Notes: generated by a model not told the origin, from the letters alone. Numbered from the stretch's first letter, positions 41,423-50,828 are shown. The stretch: 64,000 bases of DNA from Sphingomonas echinoides ATCC 14820 (GCF_000241465.1 NZ_JH584235.1:480305-544304), one strand, 5' to 3'. Made by a program: numbers and translations.

Positions 41423-41731
41423 TTATTCCCCGTCGGGCTTCAGGCCCAGCTCATCCACCACCGTCGCAACCGGCACGCCTTCGCGTACCAGCGCCCATTC
41501 ACCCGGAGCCGCGCCGTTGACCACCGTTACGCTGCCGCGCGGACACACACCCAAGCACTTCACCTCGACGATGCCAAGCGCGCCTTTGCGCCCCTTGCGC
41601 ACGCCAAGCTCCGCCCGCAGCGCCCTGGCCAGCGGCGTCTTGCCCTTAGGGCCAAAGCCGCCGCCCAGCTTCTTCGAACATTTCTTGCAGACCAGGATCG
41701 TATTGGCCCAATCCGAATGGACCGTCTTCAA
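41423..41731 (-). CDS. Thioredoxin-like [2Fe-2S] ferredoxin domain protein
   Basis: 102 residues. Cysteines in LVCKKCSKK and EVKCLGVCPRG fit the thioredoxin-like 2Fe-2S fold, although the first pair is CxxC. TTG 41731 (LKTVHSDW) overlaps the J-domain stop (TTGA) and gives the usual family N-terminus; TTG 41746, behind GAGG, is an alternative. Electron-transfer or metal-delivery role is assumed, partner unknown. Confidence 0.8.
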   Translation of the reverse strand: MKTVHSDWANTILVCKKCSKKLGGGFGPKGKTPLARALRAELGVRKGRKGALGIVEVKCLGVCPRGSVTVVNGAAPGEWALVREGVPVATVVDELGLKPDGE

Positions 41732-42273
41732 AGACCCGGCTTCCAAGTCCGCGCGTCCTCGGCGGCCTTCAGCACGTCATAGGCGGCCTGGATCGCGAGG
41801 AAGCGGGCTGCGGCCTCCTTGTCGCCGGGGCGCACATCGGGGTGGTTCGATTTCGCCAATCGCCGCCATGCCAGCCGCACCGTCTCGAAATCGGCATCGA
41901 CATCGAGTTCCAGCACCTCCAGCGCGCGAATTTCGTCGCGCGACCGGCTACCGTCGCCCGGCCCGGCCCATTGATGGTGGCGCGAGGCGGTATAGCCCTC
42001 GGCAGTTTGCGTCTCGGCGCGTTCGCGCTCGGCCGCTTCCTCCGCGCTCAACCCTTCGAAATAATTCCAGCCGCGATTATATTCGCCCGCATGTTCCTGG
42101 CAGAAATACCAGCGTTCGGGGCTGTTGGGGGATTTTGGGGCCGGGCAATCGCCCTTTTGGGTGCAGCCATGACGGTCGCACAACCGCACGGTCGCCGCTT
42201 CCATGCTGGCCTCGCCATAAGCGCGCCAGCGCGGAAAGCCCCAGTCGGCTGATCGGGAGGAGGAACGCGCCAT
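41728..42273 (-). CDS. J-domain-containing protein (DnaJ-like cochaperone)
   Basis: 181 residues. The N-terminal half has a cysteine/histidine cluster (LCDRHGCTQKGDCPAP then YFCQEHAGEYNRGWNYFEGL) suggestive of a metal site. The C-terminal 60 residues are a J domain (LEVLELDVDADFETVRLAWR, then the HPD motif in SNHPDVRPGDKEAA, then FLAIQAAYDVL). It should stimulate an Hsp70. This class of C-terminal J-domain protein is typical of alphaproteobacteria. ATG 42273 is used; the ribosome site is weak. Confidence 0.9.
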   Translation of the reverse strand: MARSSSRSADWGFPRWRAYGEASMEAATVRLCDRHGCTQKGDCPAPKSPNSPERWYFCQEHAGEYNRGWNYFEGLSAEEAAERERAETQTAEGYTASRHHQWAGPGDGSRSRDEIRALEVLELDVDADFETVRLAWRRLAKSNHPDVRPGDKEAAARFLAIQAAYDVLKAAEDARTWKPGL

Positions 42274-42358
42274 AGCGGGCCATCTAAGCATCGAAGCGCG
42301 ATAGCGCCATGACGCTTTTGTGAAACCACCATGAAAAAACGGCGACCCGCAAAAAAAT

Positions 42359-42732
42359 GCCAGAGGGTCTGTAAGCCGGGTTCTGTCCCCCTCTTGCGAG
42401 GTTAGGCGACCATTCCTCTAGGACGACGTTTGCACGCCGCCTCAAGCAATCAACCCGGATGACGAGCCGGAACGAGGCCCATATGCCATCCCTATTCGAT
42501 CTTGCTCCCGGTGGGGTTTGCCATGCCGCCCCTGTTACCAGGCGCGCGGTGCGCTCTTGCCGCACCCTTTCACCCTTGCCTGTTCCTTCTCGCGAAGGAC
42601 ATCGGCGGTCTGCTCTCTGTGGCACTGTCCCTGGGGTCACCCCCGCCGGGCGTTACCCGGCACCGTCGTTCCGCGGAGCCCGGACTTTCCTCGCGGTGCT
42701 TAACACACCCCGCGGCCGCCCGACCCTCTGGC
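42359..42732 (-). ncRNA. rnpB: RNase P RNA
   Basis: About 374 bases. The catalytic RNA of RNase P, which matures tRNA 5' ends. The conserved 5' core GAGGAAAGTCCGGGCTCC and the 3' core ACAGAACCCGGCTTACAG are exact, and the ends GCCAGAGGGTC/GACCCTCTGGC pair to close the molecule (helix P1). A run of seven T follows the 3' end on the minus strand. The gene lies 10 bases after the amidase gene. This explains the apparent protein-free gap here. Confidence 0.97.
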
Positions 42733-42742
42733 AACACTGGCC

Positions 42743-43432
42743 TTAGTCGTCTCCGGTCGGCTTTGGCAACAGCAGCGCGAGCAGGATGCTGCGGCACTCG
42801 CCATCGATCACCCCATCCAGCAATTCGGGACGAAAGCGGCGCTGGAACGCGACGATGGCGGCGAGCTTGTCGCTGACATCATAGCCGAAGCGTTCGAGCG
42901 CGATCAGGAAGCCCGCATCGCTCCACAAAGGGTCCATCAGATTCTTGGTCGGGCGCGGCAAAGCGAGCCGCAATTTGGCGAGGCGGCTCCACGGGAACAG
43001 CTCGCCCGGATCCTGCTTGCGCGTCGGCGCGATGTCCGAATGGCCCACCACATTGCCGCGCGTGATGCCGTGGCGCGCGGTGATATCGGCGACCAGCGGA
43101 ATGAGCGCGTCGATCTGCTCCTCCAGGAACGGGCGATAACCGAATTCATGGCCGGGATTGACGATCTCGATCCCGATGCTCGCGGAATTGACATCCTCGA
43201 TCCCGCGCCAGCGCGACTTTCCGGCGTGCCAGGCGCGCTTTTCTTCGTCCACCATGCGCAAAATCGTGCCGTCCTCGGCGATCAGATAATGTGCAGAGAC
43301 CTTCGCGTCCAGGTCACGCAACCGGTCAATCGCCGCCTGCGCTGTCTGCATGCCGGTGTAATGCAACACAATCATCGAGACGGGCAGCGTGCGTTCGTCG
43401 TAATTGGGCGACGGCGTATCGATGATGGTCAT
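42743..43432 (-). CDS. N-acetylmuramoyl-L-alanine amidase (AmpD-like, amidase_2)
   Basis: 229 residues. Zinc amidase cutting the MurNAc-L-Ala bond. Zinc ligands: His in MIVLHYTGMQTA and His/Asp region in VVGHSDIAPTRKQDPGELFP, with SIGIEIVNPGHEFGYRPF between. The C-terminal segment (about 165-225) resembles a peptidoglycan-binding domain. No signal peptide is visible, fitting a cytoplasmic AmpD role in wall recycling, although AmiD-type lipoproteins share the domain. ATG 43432 follows GGAGGGACC; an earlier in-frame ATG does not. Confidence 0.92.
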   Translation of the reverse strand: MTIIDTPSPNYDERTLPVSMIVLHYTGMQTAQAAIDRLRDLDAKVSAHYLIAEDGTILRMVDEEKRAWHAGKSRWRGIEDVNSASIGIEIVNPGHEFGYRPFLEEQIDALIPLVADITARHGITRGNVVGHSDIAPTRKQDPGELFPWSRLAKLRLALPRPTKNLMDPLWSDAGFLIALERFGYDVSDKLAAIVAFQRRFRPELLDGVIDGECRSILLALLLPKPTGDD

Positions 43433-43500
43433 GGTCCCTCCCCGCGAGCCGAAACACCGCTTAAGCACGGACGCGGCGCGTTAGGAAGCCTGGCAGGCGA

Positions 43501-44364
43501 TTACCCCTCCCGCACCGCCGGTTCGTACAGGCCACGATAGCGCGCGCTCGGCCGGAAGGCCTCGGTCTGGCCGATCACGGTTTCGCCCGCGCCCAGCACC
43601 AGCACGCCGCCCGGACGCAGGACTGTCGCCAACCGATCAAGAATCTGCCGGCGCAGTTCAATGGTCAGATACAGCAAGACATTGCGGCACAGGATGACAT
43701 CGAAGCGGCCGACCGGCGGCGGATCGGTGACCAGGTTGAGCCGTCGGTAGTTGATCCGCCGTACCAGTTCGGTCTTGGCGACCCAGTCCACGCCGTCGCC
43801 ATCGAACCACCGCACCATGCGCCGTATCGGCAAGCCGCGCTGGATCTCGAATTGCGAATAGCGACCGCTACGCGCGCGCGCCAGCGCCGCCTCCGACACG
43901 TCGGATGCGATGATTTCGGGCGGCAAATCGTGCTGATCGGCCCCACGCTCGGCAAACAACATGGCCAGCGAGAGCGGCTCCTGCCCGAACGAACACCCCG
44001 CCGACCACACACGCGGTCGACGGTTGAGTTTGGTCGCGCGGAGACTGTCGACCGCATCGGCCACCATCTCGAACACGGCCGCGTCCCGGAAAAACGAGCT
44101 TTCCTGGTTGAGCAGCGCGTCGGCGACCCGGTCACCGATCGCAGTCGAGTGCTGCGCCGCCGTTGCGAGCGCGTCGAGGGTTTCAAGACCAAGATCGCGC
44201 AGCACCGGTTTCAACACCGTCTCCACGCGCCATTCGCGATTGGCGGCGAGCTGCTGCCCGGTCCGCGCCTCCAAAATCGCTGTCAGCACGCCCATCGTCC
44301 CTTTTGAGGACGCGCGTGGAAGCAAGCCGCGCGCCGGGGCCAAATCAAGGCTGGGCGCGCTCAT
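43501..44364 (-). CDS. cheR: Chemotaxis protein methyltransferase CheR
   Basis: 287 residues. SAM-dependent methylation of receptor glutamates. N-terminal helical domain, the helix with SSFFRDAAVFEMV, then the methyltransferase fold RVWSAGCSFGQEPLSLAML and FDVILCRNVLLYL. Its ATG lies in the cheB stop (ATGA). Last chemotaxis gene of the operon; no receptor (MCP) gene or cheD is in the window. Confidence 0.96.
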   Translation of the reverse strand: MSAPSLDLAPARGLLPRASSKGTMGVLTAILEARTGQQLAANREWRVETVLKPVLRDLGLETLDALATAAQHSTAIGDRVADALLNQESSFFRDAAVFEMVADAVDSLRATKLNRRPRVWSAGCSFGQEPLSLAMLFAERGADQHDLPPEIIASDVSEAALARARSGRYSQFEIQRGLPIRRMVRWFDGDGVDWVAKTELVRRINYRRLNLVTDPPPVGRFDVILCRNVLLYLTIELRRQILDRLATVLRPGGVLVLGAGETVIGQTEAFRPSARYRGLYEPAVREG

Positions 44365-45440
44365 GCCGGACGCCGCCGCGCCGCGATCAAGCGACCGATC
44401 TCCCGGGGTGCCAACACCGCGCTGGCCCCGCCCGTATTGGCGATCGCGCCGGGCATCCCCCACACCACCGAGCTCTCGCGGTCCTGCACCACGACGGTAC
44501 CGCCATGGCTTTGTACGCTGCGGGCCCCATCGCTTCCGTCGCGGCCCATACCGCTCAACACGACGCCAAGCACACGCGACCCATAGACCTCCGCCAAACT
44601 CTCAAACATCGGATCGACCGATGGCATACAGCCGCTTTTCGCGGGATCGGCAGTCAAGCGGATCGCGCCGCCATCGCCGGTGCTGACCACCCGAATATGG
44701 GCATTCCCCGGCGCAACGATCACGCGCCCGGGGCGGATCCGCATACAATCGGTCGCGACGTCGCACGGCCGATTGGCCAGCACGGCGATCTGCGCCGCGA
44801 AATACGGCATGAACGATTCGGGCAAATGCTGCGTAATCAAAATCGGAACGGTAAAATCCTTGGGAATTTCGCGCAGCAACAGGCTGAGCGCGTGAATACC
44901 GCCAGTCGATGCCCCGATCGCGACAATGTCAAAGCCAGGGGCCACCCCCGGCTCTCCGACTCCCGCACCGGAGCGCGGGGGCAACGCCTGGGCATCGTCC
45001 TTCGTGAGCAAGCGAGTCAATTTCTCGTTGAGCGCGATCGAGAAGCGCCCTGCAAACTCGCCGATATCGGGCTTCACCAGCGTATCCGCCGCGCCCAGCG
45101 CCAACGCCTCGACCGTGGCCGCAGCCCCCTCGCTGGCTGCCGAGGAGACGATCAGGACCTTGGCCCCCTGCCCGGCCGCGATCAGCCCCGGCAAGGCCGC
45201 CAAGCCGGAGACTCCCGGCATTTCGAGATCGAGCACGATGCCATCGACACGGGTATGCTTGACGAATTCCAGCGCCACTGCCGCACTGGAGACGGCACCG
45301 GCGACAAGGAAACGCCCATCGCTTTCAACCGCGCGCGCAAGGACGGCGCGCGCGACCGCCGAATCGTCGACGATCAGGACGAGCGGGCGCGGATCACCAA
45401 TCCTTGCTGGCTTCGGCTTTGGTGCGGGGCGGGTGCGCAT
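44361..45440 (-). CDS. cheB: Chemotaxis protein-glutamate methylesterase CheB
   Basis: 359 residues. Receiver domain with phosphoacceptor Asp71 (IVLDLEMPGVSG), a linker, and the esterase/deamidase domain with the catalytic serine in VAIGASTGGIHAL (about 172-184), histidine in ITQHLPESFMPYFA and aspartate in LSGMGRDGSDGA. Removes methyl groups from receptors for adaptation. Starts 12 bases after cheY. Confidence 0.96.
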   Translation of the reverse strand: MRTRPAPKPKPARIGDPRPLVLIVDDSAVARAVLARAVESDGRFLVAGAVSSAAVALEFVKHTRVDGIVLDLEMPGVSGLAALPGLIAAGQGAKVLIVSSAASEGAAATVEALALGAADTLVKPDIGEFAGRFSIALNEKLTRLLTKDDAQALPPRSGAGVGEPGVAPGFDIVAIGASTGGIHALSLLLREIPKDFTVPILITQHLPESFMPYFAAQIAVLANRPCDVATDCMRIRPGRVIVAPGNAHIRVVSTGDGGAIRLTADPAKSGCMPSVDPMFESLAEVYGSRVLGVVLSGMGRDGSDGARSVQSHGGTVVVQDRESSVVWGMPGAIANTGGASAVLAPREIGRLIAARRRPA

Positions 45441-45452
45441 GGGACAGACCCG

Positions 45453-45818
45453 TCAGGCCATGCCCACGATCTGAAGTTTGCTTTCCAGCGTCTCGCGGTC
45501 GAACGGCTTCATGACATATTCGTCCGCCCCCGCCTCGATCGCCGCGCGGATATGCGCCATGCCGTTCTCGGTGGTGCAGAACACCACCTTGGGCCGGGTC
45601 GGGATGGCGCTGTCGCGCAGCGCGCGCAGAAAATCCATGCCGCTCATCACGGGCATGTTCCAATCGAGCAGGACCACATCGGGTGCCGACACCAGACAGG
45701 CGTCCAGCGCCTCGCGACCGTCCCCCGCTTCGCTCACGCGAAAGTTGAGCGTCTCCAGGATGTGGCGCGCGACCTTGCGGATCACCTTCGAATCGTCGAC
45801 GACGAGGCACGTCTTCAT
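45453..45818 (-). CDS. cheY: Chemotaxis response regulator CheY
   Basis: 121 residues, a stand-alone receiver. Acidic pocket VVDDS, phosphoacceptor Asp52 (LLDWNMPVMSG), the conserved threonine in FCTTENG and Lys104 in VMKPFD are all present. Phosphorylated by CheA, it should act on the flagellar motor or serve as a phosphate sink. It lies 75 bases after cheW. Confidence 0.95.
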   Translation of the reverse strand: MKTCLVVDDSKVIRKVARHILETLNFRVSEAGDGREALDACLVSAPDVVLLDWNMPVMSGMDFLRALRDSAIPTRPKVVFCTTENGMAHIRAAIEAGADEYVMKPFDRETLESKLQIVGMA

Positions 45819-45892
45819 GAATTCACCCTGTTAAAGTCCGCTTGGGGCAACCCTGCCCGAAATGCGTAAGCGTCGCGTTAATCTGGAGGTTT

Positions 45893-46321
45893 TTACGCGG
45901 CCAGCGCGAGCGCGCCCGGGATCAAGCCATCGAGCGCGATCGCCAGGATCGGCTCGCCATCGCGCTCGACAATGCCGCGCCCGACCTTCAGCCACCCTTT
46001 ATCCAACAGGATGCCGGCCGATAGCGGCGTAAGATCGAAGGGGGCGACGTCATCCAGCGCATCGACGAGAATGGCGTAATAATGGCCTTCGACGATGGTG
46101 ATGATGGCGCGGCCCGCATCGACCTCCGCCGCTTCAAGACCCAACGCCGCGCGCGTGTCGATGACGGTGACGACGCGGCTGCGCAAGGCGGCGAGGCCGC
46201 GCACCTGACGTTCCGCGCGTGGGACCGGGATGATGCTGCCGATGTCGACGACCGACTCGACCTGGCTGGATTCGATCGCCACCGGCCGCCCGGCGATTTG
46301 TGCAATCAGGAACAACGCCAT
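45893..46321 (-). CDS. cheW: Chemotaxis coupling protein CheW
   Basis: 142 residues. Couples receptors to CheA. Conserved stretches: FLIAQIAGRPVAIESSQVES, VRGLAALRSRVVTVIDTRAA and ILVDALDDVAPF. The ATG shares a base with the cheA stop (TAATG), so translation is coupled. Confidence 0.94.
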   Translation of the reverse strand: MALFLIAQIAGRPVAIESSQVESVVDIGSIIPVPRAERQVRGLAALRSRVVTVIDTRAALGLEAAEVDAGRAIITIVEGHYYAILVDALDDVAPFDLTPLSAGILLDKGWLKVGRGIVERDGEPILAIALDGLIPGALALAA

Positions 46322-48609
46322 TATCGACCTCCCGTCGAGCGCGCGACCGCCGCCAGCAGCGCTGGCCGGTCGTAGCGGAAAATGCTGCCGTCATCGCCGT
46401 CGGCGTCGCGGCGCAGACGCACGACGGGAACCGTCGCGGCGCTCCCGGTCGGATCGTCGCTCATCCGCACTACCACGCGCGGCGTCTCGCCCGGTCGCAG
46501 CATGGTCGCAACGCGATACCCCGCGCCTTCCAGCACGGGTTTCAGGAAGGTCGTCATCCAAGCGGTCTCTGGGCCATCGAACAGGCACAGCGGCGCATCG
46601 CTGACGGTGCCGGCATCGGCATGGCTCGCAAACAGCCAGTGCAGATCGATCACTTCGATCTGATCGCCATCGATCGCCACGACACCCGCAATCGGCCCGG
46701 CATCGTGCGCCGGGACAACGGTTTCCGGGAGTTCAACGATATCGATCGCTTCGCCAATCGCGTAACCAATCTCGACAGAGCCATCGCGCAGCCGCACGAC
46801 CGACACCGTCGATTGCGGTGCCCATTCGCCCAAGGCGACGAGCGGGATGATCCCGCCCTCGACCGACAAGCGCAATCGGCCCGCCGAAAAGCGAATTGCG
46901 GAAGCGGAAACGGGCTCGACACGATCGATCACCGACAGTGGCAGCACCCGGCGCACCCCGTCGAGATCGTCGAACAACAGCGCCTGCACACCGGGGACCA
47001 CGGCCTCCGCCTCGATCTCTTCAACCATCGCCTCACGCCCGAACACCAGGCCCGCGACATGCGCGATACCGGCGCAATCGAGCATCAGCATTGGCAGCCC
47101 GCTATCGGGCAGCGTCTGTCCGGCATAGACCCCGGTCGCCATGATGGCTGGCGCGGCCGGCTTGATGACCAGTTCCTCATGATCGAGCACCGAATCGACC
47201 GCGAGCGCGTAGCTGCCGCCCGATGCGCTGACGATCGCCAGCATCACCGGCGACCGCGGCCCGAAGCCGAGCAAATCGCCAAGGTCGATCAACGGCATCC
47301 GCCGGTCGCGCACGGTTGCGCTCAACGTGTCGCCAATGCGATCGATGCGGATCATATCGCCACCGACGCGGACGATTTCCTCGATCACCTGACGCGAAAT
47401 GGCAAAGCGCTGATCGCGCACACCAACGCCGATGGTGGACATGATCGAGAGCGTAAGTGGCACATGGATGGAGATTCGCAGCCCCTTGCCGGGCGCATTG
47501 TGCAATTCGATCCGCCCGCCAATCTGCTCCACATTGGCGCGCACCACATCCATCCCGACGCCGCGGCCGGAAATGGCGGTGGCCATGTCCTTGGTCGAAA
47601 GGCCGGGCTCGAAAATCAGATCGAGCTTTGCCTGCTCGCTCATGCTGCGCAATTGCGCGTCGCTGCGCAGCCCTGCGTTCGCGACCTTCGCGACGAGCCG
47701 ATCGGTATCGACCCCCTGACCATCGTCGCTGATCTCGATGACGATCTGGTTGCCCGATTGCCGCGCCGCCACGTTGAGCCAGCCATTCTCACGCTTGCCC
47801 AGCGCGCGGCGCAGCGCCGGGGCTTCGATGCCGTGGTCGATCGAATTGCGGATGATGTGAACGAGCGGATCGCGCATCATCTCGATCATCTCGCGGTCAA
47901 GCTCGACGTCGCTGCCCTCAATATGCAGCGTCACCGATTTGCCGAGTTCGGTCGCGGTATCGCGCACCATGCGCGGCAGCGCCGAGAACAAAGCGTCGAT
48001 CTTCTGCATGCGCGTCCGCGTGACCGTGTCGCGCATTTCGGCGACGGTCAGCGAGAGCCGCTCGAGCGCGGCCTCGACGACCGGGTCGGCCCCTCCATCG
48101 CGCACGCGCCGCGCCAGTTCGTTGCGGGCCAGCACCATGTCGGACATGCCGCTCATCATCCGGTCGAGCAAATCGACGTTGAGGCGGACACTGCGGCTGG
48201 GGGAGCGCGGTGCCGACACCGCCTGGGGTGCCGCCATTTCGGCACCCGTATCCAGCGCTGCGATCAGCAGGTCTTCGCCCGAATCGTCAAGGGCATGGCC
48301 GGCGTCGATCGCCTCGACGATCTCGCCAATCCTGTCGACAATCGCCAGCACGGCGTTGACAAGCCGGGTATCGGGCGCGCGCTCGCCCGATCGCACCGCC
48401 GCCAAGACGTCTTCGGCGGCATGGCTCAGTCGCGCAAGGCGCGGCAGATCGAGAAAACCGCAGCTGCCTTTCACCGTATGGACGAAGCGAAAGATCGCAT
48501 CGAGCCGGTCGCGATCGTCCGGCGCGGATTCCCATGCGACGATCTCGCCCGAGAGCGCTTCCAGCGTCTCGCGCGTCTCGGCGATGAATTCCTGTAAGAG
48601 ATCGTCCAT
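46321..48609 (-). CDS. cheA: Chemotaxis histidine kinase CheA
   Basis: 762 residues. P1 (HPt) domain with phosphoryl His44 in FRFVHTVKGSCGF, dimerisation helices, then the ATPase P4 domain (IIRNSIDHGIEAPALRRALG, ISDDGQGVDTDRL, FEPGLSTKDMATAISGRGVG) and a duplicated CheW-like P5 region to the C-terminus. The second CheW-like segment makes it longer than E. coli CheA (654). The central P2 region is short. ATG 48609 is the family start; a frame ten codons upstream is unlike the family. It follows chpT by 54 bases. Confidence 0.96.
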   Translation of the reverse strand: MDDLLQEFIAETRETLEALSGEIVAWESAPDDRDRLDAIFRFVHTVKGSCGFLDLPRLARLSHAAEDVLAAVRSGERAPDTRLVNAVLAIVDRIGEIVEAIDAGHALDDSGEDLLIAALDTGAEMAAPQAVSAPRSPSRSVRLNVDLLDRMMSGMSDMVLARNELARRVRDGGADPVVEAALERLSLTVAEMRDTVTRTRMQKIDALFSALPRMVRDTATELGKSVTLHIEGSDVELDREMIEMMRDPLVHIIRNSIDHGIEAPALRRALGKRENGWLNVAARQSGNQIVIEISDDGQGVDTDRLVAKVANAGLRSDAQLRSMSEQAKLDLIFEPGLSTKDMATAISGRGVGMDVVRANVEQIGGRIELHNAPGKGLRISIHVPLTLSIMSTIGVGVRDQRFAISRQVIEEIVRVGGDMIRIDRIGDTLSATVRDRRMPLIDLGDLLGFGPRSPVMLAIVSASGGSYALAVDSVLDHEELVIKPAAPAIMATGVYAGQTLPDSGLPMLMLDCAGIAHVAGLVFGREAMVEEIEAEAVVPGVQALLFDDLDGVRRVLPLSVIDRVEPVSASAIRFSAGRLRLSVEGGIIPLVALGEWAPQSTVSVVRLRDGSVEIGYAIGEAIDIVELPETVVPAHDAGPIAGVVAIDGDQIEVIDLHWLFASHADAGTVSDAPLCLFDGPETAWMTTFLKPVLEGAGYRVATMLRPGETPRVVVRMSDDPTGSAATVPVVRLRRDADGDDGSIFRYDRPALLAAVARSTGGR

Positions 48610-48663
48610 GGGCCCCCGCGTAGCGCTGCACGCGGTCATGGCCGAACAGTGGTTAAGGCAGAG

Positions 48664-49308
48664 TTATCCTGCCTTGAAGGCCGCGCCGAACAACAGCACC
48701 GAATCCTCGGGGTCGGAAACCTGGACGATCCCGCCGCCCTCGGCGACCAACGCCTGCACAAGATACGCGGCTGCCGCCCGCGGGGTGATGACGGCTTCGC
48801 CCTGCGTTCCGGTCAAGGCCGCCCGCATTTCGGCATCGAGCACGATGCGCGGGCCATCGGCGCGGACGACGATTTCGACCTGACCATCATTGCTTTCCGC
48901 GCCGACATCGAGCTGTCCACCGCGCACCAGCGCATCGCCCGCGATCAGCGCGAGATTGAGCAATACCTTGATGGCCGGCTTGGGCAGCGTCGCGTCCTCG
49001 ACCAGCCAGCCGAGCTTGACCTTGTGTCCGTCGCCGAACAGCCCCTCGATCGCCGCGCGCGCTTCGCGCGAATCGACCGATTCGCCGAAACCGCCGGCTG
49101 CGCCAAAAGCGAGCCGGAAGAATTTCAGCTTGTTGGCGGACGCCTTGGCGCTGTCGCTCAGCAGTTCCAGGCAGCGCGCGCGCATTTCCGGGTCATGCTC
49201 ATCCGCGAGCAGTTCCAGTCCGTTATTGAGTGCGCCCACCGGGCTCAGCAAATCGTGGCACAGGCGCGAGCACAGCAGGCTTGCGAAATCGGCGGCGCTG
49301 ATCGTCAT
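48664..49308 (-). CDS. chpT: Histidine phosphotransferase ChpT
   Basis: 214 residues. ChpT relays phosphate from the hybrid kinase CckA to CtrA and CpdR in the alphaproteobacterial cell-cycle/motility circuit. The phosphoryl histidine is His18 in LCSRLCHDLLSPVGALNNGL; the C-terminal half is a degenerate ATPase-like fold without nucleotide motifs. Unusually it heads the chemotaxis operon, immediately upstream of cheA. The ribosome site is weak, so translation level may be low. Confidence 0.88.
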   Translation of the reverse strand: MTISAADFASLLCSRLCHDLLSPVGALNNGLELLADEHDPEMRARCLELLSDSAKASANKLKFFRLAFGAAGGFGESVDSREARAAIEGLFGDGHKVKLGWLVEDATLPKPAIKVLLNLALIAGDALVRGGQLDVGAESNDGQVEIVVRADGPRIVLDAEMRAALTGTQGEAVITPRAAAAYLVQALVAEGGGIVQVSDPEDSVLLFGAAFKAG

Positions 49309-49393
49309 TGGTTGTTTGGCTTTCGGATCATGACTTGATCGCTCTTCTGGCGATGCACGGCGGAGGAAGCAACCCACTGCATCCCTATTGGTG

Positions 49394-49804
49394 TCAGACT
49401 TCCTCGATCCGATACGGCACGGCCTCGAACCGCCCGGCATGCGCGCCCTCGCAAACGGCGCGATAACAGGCGACGGTCTGCCCCGCGATGATGATCCACA
49501 ATGCCCCATCGGGTGCGGCGGCGGCCGCGTCGCGCGCCGAGGGTGTTGCGACCCCATTGGGGTGCGAGTGATAGTAGCCGAGCAACGCAGGACCACCATC
49601 GCGCGCGGCACGATGCGCCGCGATAAGGGCAGCGGGGTCGATCTCGAACGCGTGGGCGGGCTCCGCCGCGACGTTGCGACAGGCACGCACCGCTTCCAAC
49701 CGCTCCGCCGTGCCGAACAGCAGGCCGCACACCTCCACGTCCGGCATATTTGCGGCTTCGTTTAGCAGTCGCGCCAACAGAGTGCTTGAAATCTCCAACG
49801 TCAT
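49394..49804 (-). CDS. JAMM/Mov34 (MPN) metalloprotease-like protein
   Basis: 136 residues. All JAMM zinc residues are visible: Glu24 in VEVCGLLFG, and His79-x-His81...Ser89-x2-Asp92 in HSHPNGVATPSARD. Bacterial stand-alone JAMM proteins act as isopeptidases on ubiquitin-like sulfur carriers or as desulfhydrases such as cysteine-adduct processing enzymes. No sulfur-carrier gene is adjacent, so the substrate is open. It precedes chpT by 85 bases in the same direction. Confidence 0.9.
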   Translation of the reverse strand: MTLEISSTLLARLLNEAANMPDVEVCGLLFGTAERLEAVRACRNVAAEPAHAFEIDPAALIAAHRAARDGGPALLGYYHSHPNGVATPSARDAAAAAPDGALWIIIAGQTVACYRAVCEGAHAGRFEAVPYRIEEV

Positions 49805-49820
49805 GCCCAGATTCTAGTCC

Positions 49821-50771
49821 ATGAACCGGGGGGTGGCCACTCTTGAAGCGCGGGTTTCCGCAACCGCGCAGGGGTTGCGCCTCGACCGCGCGCTGGCCGA
49901 TGCGCTGCCGGATGTCTCGCGCGAACGGCTGAAGGCGTTGATCGCAAGCGGGGCCGTTACCGATCCGCGCGGGCATGTCGCCAATGATCCGTCGGGCAAG
50001 GCGATTGCCGGGGGCCTGTATCTGGTCGCCGTCCCCGCCCCCACGCCCTCGCATAACGCCGCGCAGGACATCGCGCTCAACGTCGTGTTCGAGGATGACG
50101 AACTGATCGTGATCGACAAACAGGCGGGGTTGGTCGTCCATCCGGCGGCGGGGAATGCCGACGGCACGTTGGTCAACGCGCTGCTCCACCACTGCGCGGG
50201 CAACCTTTCCGGGATTGGCGGCGTAGCGCGGCCGGGCATCGTCCACCGCATCGACAAGGACACGTCAGGCCTGATGGTCGCGGCCAAGACCGACCGCGCG
50301 CATGAGGGCCTGGCCAAGCAATTTCACGACCACAGCATCGACCGGCGCTATAAGGCGATCGTGTCAGGGCAGCCCGCCCCGCCTACCGGAACCGTCGACG
50401 CACCGCTCGCGCGATCACCCTCCAACCGCAAGAAGATCGCGATCGTCCCCGGCGGCAAACGGGCGGTCACGCATTTCACCACGATCGAACGCTTGCAGGA
50501 CGCGGCATTGGTCGAATGTCGGCTGGAAACCGGACGGACGCACCAGGTCCGCGTGCATATGGCCTCGCTCGGTCACCCCTTGCTCGGCGACCCGGTTTAC
50601 GGTAGAACAAAGCAGGCCCACAAAGCCACTTTGGAAACCTTGGGTTTCCGGCGTCAGGCGTTGCACGCCGCCCGTTTGGGGTTCATTCATCCGGTGACAA
50701 GTAACGCTTTGGCGTTCGATAGCGAAATGCCTGCCGACATGCAGGAACTGTTCTATAGACTGTTTGTATAG
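49821..50771 (+). CDS. rluD: RluA-family 23S rRNA pseudouridine synthase (RluD-like)
   Basis: 316 residues. N-terminal S4 RNA-binding domain (about 15-75), then the catalytic domain with Asp145 in GIVHRIDKDTSGLMVAAK, followed by RRYKAIVSGQ and ECRLETGRTHQVRVHMASLG. RluD modifies helix 69 of 23S rRNA. Only 16 bases separate it from the divergent JAMM gene. The rluD-rpoH order is frequent in alphaproteobacteria. Confidence 0.93.
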   Translation: MNRGVATLEARVSATAQGLRLDRALADALPDVSRERLKALIASGAVTDPRGHVANDPSGKAIAGGLYLVAVPAPTPSHNAAQDIALNVVFEDDELIVIDKQAGLVVHPAAGNADGTLVNALLHHCAGNLSGIGGVARPGIVHRIDKDTSGLMVAAKTDRAHEGLAKQFHDHSIDRRYKAIVSGQPAPPTGTVDAPLARSPSNRKKIAIVPGGKRAVTHFTTIERLQDAALVECRLETGRTHQVRVHMASLGHPLLGDPVYGRTKQAHKATLETLGFRRQALHAARLGFIHPVTSNALAFDSEMPADMQELFYRLFV

Positions 50772-50828
50772 GTTTCGGCTGGCGTGTGCCTCTGGCACGG
50801 TCCAGCTTCGATAAAGGGAGACACGATC

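Noticed and set aside
41746..41900. Fusion of the J-domain and 2Fe-2S proteins
   Set aside because: The J-domain frame stops with TGA at 41728 and the second protein is in another frame; it is overlap, not fusion.
46300..48597. A very long plus-strand open frame (765 codons) opposite cheA
   Set aside because: It is the antisense shadow of cheA in high-GC DNA; its translation is rich in Arg/His/Gln without domain logic, and cheA is unmistakable.
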